Below, in pieces: positions 22,715 to 26,326 of a stretch of DNA of 26,326 bases. The notes below the pieces were generated by a model, which saw nothing but the letters and a program-made list of their open reading frames with translations, searched no databases and was not told the origin of the DNA. The translations under genes and the position numbers were made by a program. The first letter of the stretch is position 1; the number at the start of each line of letters is the position of its first letter. The DNA comes from Labilithrix sp. (GTDB lineage: Bacteria > Myxococcota > Polyangia > Polyangiales > Polyangiaceae), in the NCBI GenBank assembly GCA_028287035.1, contig JAQBQL010000225.1, positions 1 through 26,326 of the forward strand, in the 5' to 3' direction.

Positions 22715-22906
22715 ATGAGCAAGACGCGCACCGAGGTCCTCGACGAGTCGAAGAAGAAGGGCGTCGTCGCCGCCGTCGCGACCGGCGGTGCGGTCGCTGC
22801 GGGCGTGGTCCTCTCGCCGATCGTCGGGGTCGTCGCGGCGGTCCCGGGCGTCTACTTCGCCTACAAGTGGTGGAAGCACCGCGCCGAGAACGGCATCCGG
22901 TTCTAG
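22715..22906 (+). CDS. Small membrane peptide, function unknown
   Basis: 63 aa. A charged N-terminus (SKTRTEVLDESKKKG) is followed by one Gly/Ala/Val-rich hydrophobic stretch of about 30 residues (VVAAVATGGAVAAGVVLSPIVGVVAAVPGVYFAY), long enough for one helix or a tight helical hairpin. A basic C-terminus follows (KWWKHRAENGIRF), where the aromatic and Lys residues would sit at the membrane surface. I do not recognise a family. The ATG at 22715 is preferred over an upstream in-frame GTG at 22694, because the promoter would place transcription at 22715. The gene lies 44 bases after the hydrolase stop and converges on the protease gene 28 bases away. The promoter evidence and composition make it a credible gene despite its size. 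Confidence 0.65.
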   Translation: MSKTRTEVLDESKKKGVVAAVATGGAVAAGVVLSPIVGVVAAVPGVYFAYKWWKHRAENGIRF

Positions 22907-22934
22907 ACGTCCTCGCGGCGCTCCGCGGCGTAGC

Positions 22935-24455
22935 TCACTGCGTGAAGGCGCCGCATACCGTCGGCGTCACGAAGGGCGCACTGGCGACGCAGGTGAACGC
23001 GGAAGCGGTGCCGTACGGCGCGCAGACGAGCGAGCTGCAGTACGGGTCGCTGTTGCAGGACGCGCCGTTCGCCTGCGCTGCCTTGCACGTCCACGAGGTC
23101 TCGGGCTTGAACGTGTCCGTCACGAAGTCGTACGCGTCGCAGTAGTAGCCGGAGCGACCGCCGCCGCGGCGCGAGCAGAGCTCCTGGGCGAGGTTCTCGC
23201 GCTGCTCGGGGGTCGTCCCCGTGACATGCTGGTACTGGCAGCTCGCGCCCGGCGCCCGGAGCGGAGCGCACGTGCCGGCGCCCGCCGCGTCCTTCTGGCA
23301 GACGCCGTCCCGGCACTCGATGCTCGCCTTGCACGAGCCACCCGTAGCGACGTTGCCCTTCATGGCGGCGATGCAGTCGTCGACCGCGTTCTTCAGCTCG
23401 GCGGCGTCGGCCGTGCAGTCGGCGGTGTTGCCGATGATCCCGAGGCACGCGTCCTTCGCGGTGTTGTCGATGGTGACGTTCGCGGCGCTCGCGACGTCCA
23501 TCCCGCGCGCGGTGCTCTCGAAGCCGAGCGCGTCGTACACCCGGTGGCAGGCCGCGGAGTCGATCGTGTACGGGCCGCCGGCGCTGCAGCACGAGGCGAC
23601 GCGGCCGCAAAGGGCGCTCGACACCGCGTCGCGAAAGCCAGCGAGCGTGGTCGGCGCGCCGCCGTGCGTCGCGGCGCGTGCGGTGATGAAGGAGTAGACC
23701 GCGCCGTCGAGCCTCGTCCAGTAGTCACGGTTGGCGACGCTGTCGAAGAGCGTCTCGGTGCCGATGAGCGTGTGCGTACCCTCGAGGAACAGCGGGCCGC
23801 CCGAGTCACCGCCCGCCGTGATCCGGCTCGTGCGGTTGTCGTACGCGGCGTACGGCGCGCCCGCGGCGGCGAGCGTGACCACGCCGCTCAGGACCAGCGT
23901 GGTCGCTGATTGTGCCTGCTTGCGCCCGACCGCGGACACGTTCGGCGTCGAGGACCCGACCGGGTACTGCGTCCCCGAGAGGCTCGGGTACGTGATGCCC
24001 GTGAACGGGACATCGAGGTAGACGAGGGCGACGTCGTGCGCCTCGCCGAGGTGCTCGTCGTAGGTCGAGCGGTCGAAGCCGGACCATGCGGCGGCATCCA
24101 TGATCTCGGCGCCCGCGACCGTCTGGCTGGCCGCGCCGCCGACCGCGACCGGCGCGGTGATCGTCCACGTCTTTCCGTCCGCCGCGTCGTGGTTGAAGGC
24201 GACGCAGTGGGCCGCGGTCAGCACCACCTGCGGCGCGACGAGGACGCCGGTGCAGAAGTCGGCGTACTGGTTGTTGACGGTGACGAGGACCGCCTCGGTG
24301 TAGGCGGCCGCGGAGCGCTGCGTCCCGATGATGTCCTGGGAGAGCATCGCCGTGTTGGGAGCCTGACGCGCCGCTCGGTCCTCGGCGGAGCAGCCCACCA
24401 CGGCGAGCGTCAGCGCGAGCAAGACGATCTCCGAGGTGCGGCCGAGCTCTCTCAT
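22935..24455 (-). CDS. Trypsin-like serine protease lipoprotein with Cys-rich tail
   Basis: 506 aa. A lipoprotein signal ends LAVVGC (Cys22), so the protein probably sits on the outer membrane or cell surface. The S1 (chymotrypsin) catalytic triad is complete: His83 in VVLTAAHC, Asp141 in AHDVALVYLD, Ser218 in ITAGGDSGGPLF. A candidate start of the protease fold is DIIGTQRSAAAYTEAVL (about 41-57), like the IVGG activation site but with IIGT, so zymogen processing is possible. From about 275 on, the sequence carries about 18 cysteines in short motifs (CGRVASCC, CKASIECRDGVC, CAP, CSRRGGGRSGYYC, CNSDPYCSSLVC), a likely disulfide-rich adhesion or targeting region. The frame continues upstream to 25253, but that part is antisense to the kinase. 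The ATG at 24455 leads directly into the signal peptide and has TAGCGT 8 bases upstream. Confidence 0.92.
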   Translation of the reverse strand: MRELGRTSEIVLLALTLAVVGCSAEDRAARQAPNTAMLSQDIIGTQRSAAAYTEAVLVTVNNQYADFCTGVLVAPQVVLTAAHCVAFNHDAADGKTWTITAPVAVGGAASQTVAGAEIMDAAAWSGFDRSTYDEHLGEAHDVALVYLDVPFTGITYPSLSGTQYPVGSSTPNVSAVGRKQAQSATTLVLSGVVTLAAAGAPYAAYDNRTSRITAGGDSGGPLFLEGTHTLIGTETLFDSVANRDYWTRLDGAVYSFITARAATHGGAPTTLAGFRDAVSSALCGRVASCCSAGGPYTIDSAACHRVYDALGFESTARGMDVASAANVTIDNTAKDACLGIIGNTADCTADAAELKNAVDDCIAAMKGNVATGGSCKASIECRDGVCQKDAAGAGTCAPLRAPGASCQYQHVTGTTPEQRENLAQELCSRRGGGRSGYYCDAYDFVTDTFKPETSWTCKAAQANGASCNSDPYCSSLVCAPYGTASAFTCVASAPFVTPTVCGAFTQ

Positions 24456-24463
24456 CGTGCTCC

Positions 24464-24469
24464 ACGCTA
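24464..24469 (-). promoter_or_regulatory. -10-like TAGCGT before the protease gene
   Basis: On the minus strand TAGCGT ends 8 bases before the ATG at 24455. There is a GGAG between box and start, so a ribosome site is not fully excluded here. Confidence 0.4.
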
Positions 24470-24498
24470 GCAGGCGCCGGACGAGGTCGGGGCACGAC

Positions 24499-24589
24499 GA
24501 CCGCGCTGCCACCGGAGTTGGCAGCTGGCGCGCCGCTCGAGAACGCGCTTTCATCGACGTGTGACCGCGCTCGCACCCGAGTTGGCAGC
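24499..24589 (+). repeat. Imperfect 27-bp direct repeat across the kinase start
   Basis: Segments 24499-24525 and 24563-24589 match at 24 of 27 positions; both contain GACCGCGCT and GAGTTGGCAGC. The copies start 64 bases apart. The second copy overlaps codons 1-10 of the kinase gene, while the first is in a different frame and lies in the 105-base gap to the divergent protease gene. It may be a local duplication or a pair of operator sites. Confidence 0.6.
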
Positions 24590-26326
24590 CGAGGGCGTCG
24601 CCTGGGGGAGCCTCGAGCGCGTCGGCGCGGGGGCGAGCGCCGAGGTGTTCCGGGCGCGGCTCGCCGCCGGCATGGACGTGGCGCTCAAGGTCTTCCGCGA
24701 GGACGCCGCGGCGGGTGAGCTCGCGCTCCTCGCCGCCCTCGATCGGCGCTGGGGACCTTCGCTCGTCTCGGCCGGGCGCGTTCCGGCCGGTACGTCGCTC
24801 CGCGCCGGCGCGCGCTGGATCGCGACGACGTGGACGGACGGGCGGCCGCTCGACGAGGTCGTGCGCGAGACGGAGCCCGCCGCCCGCCGCGCGCTCGCGC
24901 TCGTCGTCGCTCACGGCGTCGCACGGGCACTCGCCGAGCTGCACGCGATGGGCATCGTGCATGGCGACGTGAAGCTCGCGAACATCCTCGTTCGCGGCGC
25001 GGCGCCCGACAGCGACCGCGCCGAGCGACGAGGCGCGACCCTCATCGACACCGGGCTCGCGCGCGCTGCCACCGGCGATCCCGCGCAGGGCGGCACGTTC
25101 CGCTACCTCGCTCCCGAGCTCCGTCGCGGCGAGGCGCACGGACCGGCCGCCGACCTCTTCGCGCTCGGGCTCGTGCTCGCCGAGATCGAGGAGCCCTCGC
25201 TCGCCGGCGTGGCCGATCCCGCGGCGGGGCGGGCCGCGGAGCGCGCGAGTCACGGTGACCCGACGCTCGACGCGTGGATCGCCGCGCTGCTCGCGGCCGC
25301 GCCCGGGGCACGCCCCGCCGCGAGCTGGGTCGCCGATCGTGCCGCGCAGGCGCTCGGCCTCACGCGCGACGAGGAGGAGGCGCGCGAGGAGCGACGCGCG
25401 CGGGTTCGCCGGACCTACCTGGCGGTGCGCAGGGCGGAGATCCGCGCCGGGGCGCTCGTCGACGGTGCGATCACCGGAGCCCCTCGGGCCTGGCTCGAGC
25501 GCGCGATCGGCGCGGCCACGCTCGCCGCCTCGGTCGACGGTGGCGAAGCGGGCGCCGCCGTGGAGAAGCCCGGCCTCGAGGGCGCCGCCGTCGAGCCCGC
25601 GCGGCTCCGTCCGCTCGACGCGCTCGGCCGGGCGCGCTGGCTCGTCGCTCTCGTCGGGCCCGCGGCCGCCTCGTGGCCCGACGAGGACGTCGAGGACGGC
25701 GTCCTTGCATCACGTCTCGAGTCGCTCGCAGCGGAGCGCTCCGCCGGGAGCTGGACGGCCGATGACGTGCGCGCTCCCGTCGCCGCGCGCATCCCGGGCG
25801 GCCACACCGTCGCCTCGGCGAACGATCCGGACTGGCTCGCCCTCACGCGCGCGCTGCTGGAGGCGTATCCTTCGGACGCGACGCTGGCCGCGGCCGAGGA
25901 CGCGGTGGCGACCTCACGCGCGCCGCTCTCCGTCGTCCACGACCTCGGCGCGGCGCTCCTGCGGCGGGGCGACATCGGGCGGGCGTTCGTCGCGGTGCGC
26001 TCGATCGCTCAGGGCGCGGAGGCCCCGGCGGAGCTCGCCCTCCTGGGGGCGGAGATCGCGCGGCGTCGCGGCGATCTCGCCGCCGCGGAGGCCGGCGCGC
26101 GCCAGGTGCTCTCCGGCGCGCCAACCTTCGGCGCGGTGAGTGACGATGCCGCCGCGCTGCTCGCGAGGCTCGCGTGGGATCGAGGCGCTCTCGACGAAGC
26201 CACCGCGGCGCTCGACGGGGCACGCGGGGCCGCAGCCGCCGAGGTCCGGGCGCTCGTCGCGTACGCGCGCGGCGAGCCGGAGCGCGGACTCGTGGTCCTC
26301 GACGAGGCGGCACGCGCGGCCTCGAG
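24561..26326 (+). CDS. Ser/Thr protein kinase with helical repeat tail, 3' end outside window
   Basis: The frame runs from a GTG at 24561 to the window end without a stop (588 codons), so the gene is incomplete. The kinase domain is residues about 15-265. Its glycine loop is VGAGASAEVF (Gly22, Gly24), followed by Lys43 in VALKVF and a candidate helix-C Glu in GELALLAAL. The catalytic loop is HGDVKLANIL (Asp136, Lys138, Asn141), and the activation segment ends GTFRYLAPE (179-186). The metal-binding motif reads Asp163-Thr-Gly (IDTGLA) instead of DFG; the Asp is kept but the Phe is Thr. The rest is Ala/Arg/Glu-rich and helical, and near the end looks like TPR-type repeats (LGAEIARRRGDLAAAEAGARQVL, LARLAWDRGALDEATAALDGA). 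No membrane segment is seen. It probably phosphorylates Ser/Thr on unknown partners. It is divergent from the protease gene. Confidence 0.85.
   Translation, partial: MTALAPELAAEGVAWGSLERVGAGASAEVFRARLAAGMDVALKVFREDAAAGELALLAALDRRWGPSLVSAGRVPAGTSLRAGARWIATTWTDGRPLDEVVRETEPAARRALALVVAHGVARALAELHAMGIVHGDVKLANILVRGAAPDSDRAERRGATLIDTGLARAATGDPAQGGTFRYLAPELRRGEAHGPAADLFALGLVLAEIEEPSLAGVADPAAGRAAERASHGDPTLDAWIAALLAAAPGARPAASWVADRAAQALGLTRDEEEAREERRARVRRTYLAVRRAEIRAGALVDGAITGAPRAWLERAIGAATLAASVDGGEAGAAVEKPGLEGAAVEPARLRPLDALGRARWLVALVGPAAASWPDEDVEDGVLASRLESLAAERSAGSWTADDVRAPVAARIPGGHTVASANDPDWLALTRALLEAYPSDATLAAAEDAVATSRAPLSVVHDLGAALLRRGDIGRAFVAVRSIAQGAEAPAELALLGAEIARRRGDLAAAEAGARQVLSGAPTFGAVSDDAAALLARLAWDRGALDEATAALDGARGAAAAEVRALVAYARGEPERGLVVLDEAARAAS

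Noticed and set aside
24456..25253. N-terminal extension of the serine protease
   Set aside because: It lies antisense to the Ser/Thr kinase domain, and the signal peptide starts at 24455.
1..26326. tRNA, rRNA, insertion sequence, integrase, att site
   Set aside because: Read for T-loop motifs, transposase motifs and flanking repeats; none found by eye. A tRNAscan-SE or ISfinder run would settle this.

Overview
The window is a very GC-rich chromosomal segment, densely coded on both strands with almost only G or C at third codon positions. It probably comes from a member of the Myxococcota, most likely of the Polyangia type (inference). The reasons are a long Ser/Thr kinase with a helical repeat tail, many predicted lipoproteins with Cys-rich or alanine/proline linkers, a chemosensory-like signalling operon, and secreted proteins of a style common in that phylum. 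No rRNA, tRNA, CRISPR array, insertion sequence or phage gene was seen. This looks like ordinary chromosome rather than a mobile island.

Layout. 1-930: a signal-peptide protein with a C-terminal membrane anchor. 930-1355: a 425-base gap holding a mirror-symmetric array of six copies of a 15-19 bp repeat, three forward then three reversed. 1356-2834: a lectin plus GH5 cellulase lipoprotein. 2844-6035 (minus): a TauE/SafE permease, a small secreted protein and a methyl-accepting chemotaxis protein. 6182-7264 (minus): a di-haem cytochrome c peroxidase lipoprotein. 7374-10542 (plus): a tight three-gene operon encoding a membrane CheA-like kinase, a CheX-like phosphatase and a CheY-like receiver. 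10559-13206: a beta-barrel candidate, a DUF4870 membrane protein, a Cys-rich protein, and an enoyl-ACP reductase that resembles the chloroplast enzyme. 13278-16081 (plus): a GH44 glycosidase and a 2-hydroxyacid dehydrogenase. 16097-22906: an unrecognised soluble protein, cardiolipin synthase, DNA photolyase, a small unknown protein, a flavin monooxygenase, an alpha/beta hydrolase and a 63-residue membrane peptide. 22935-26326: a trypsin-like protease lipoprotein, divergent from a Ser/Thr kinase whose DFG motif reads DTG and which runs off the window.

How the genes work together. GH5 and GH44 both look exported and probably attack plant-type beta-glucans at the cell surface. The kinase-CheX-CheY operon forms a self-contained phosphorelay with its own sensor and phosphatase, but no CheW-coupling domain is visible. 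The MCP is nearby on the other strand and could belong to a separate array.

A pattern across genes: at least seven genes that lack a Shine-Dalgarno sequence have a -10-like hexamer (TAnnnT or CATAAT) ending 6-8 bases before the start codon. That geometry predicts leaderless transcripts. Together with the six-copy mirror array, it is the most noteworthy unexplained signal here.
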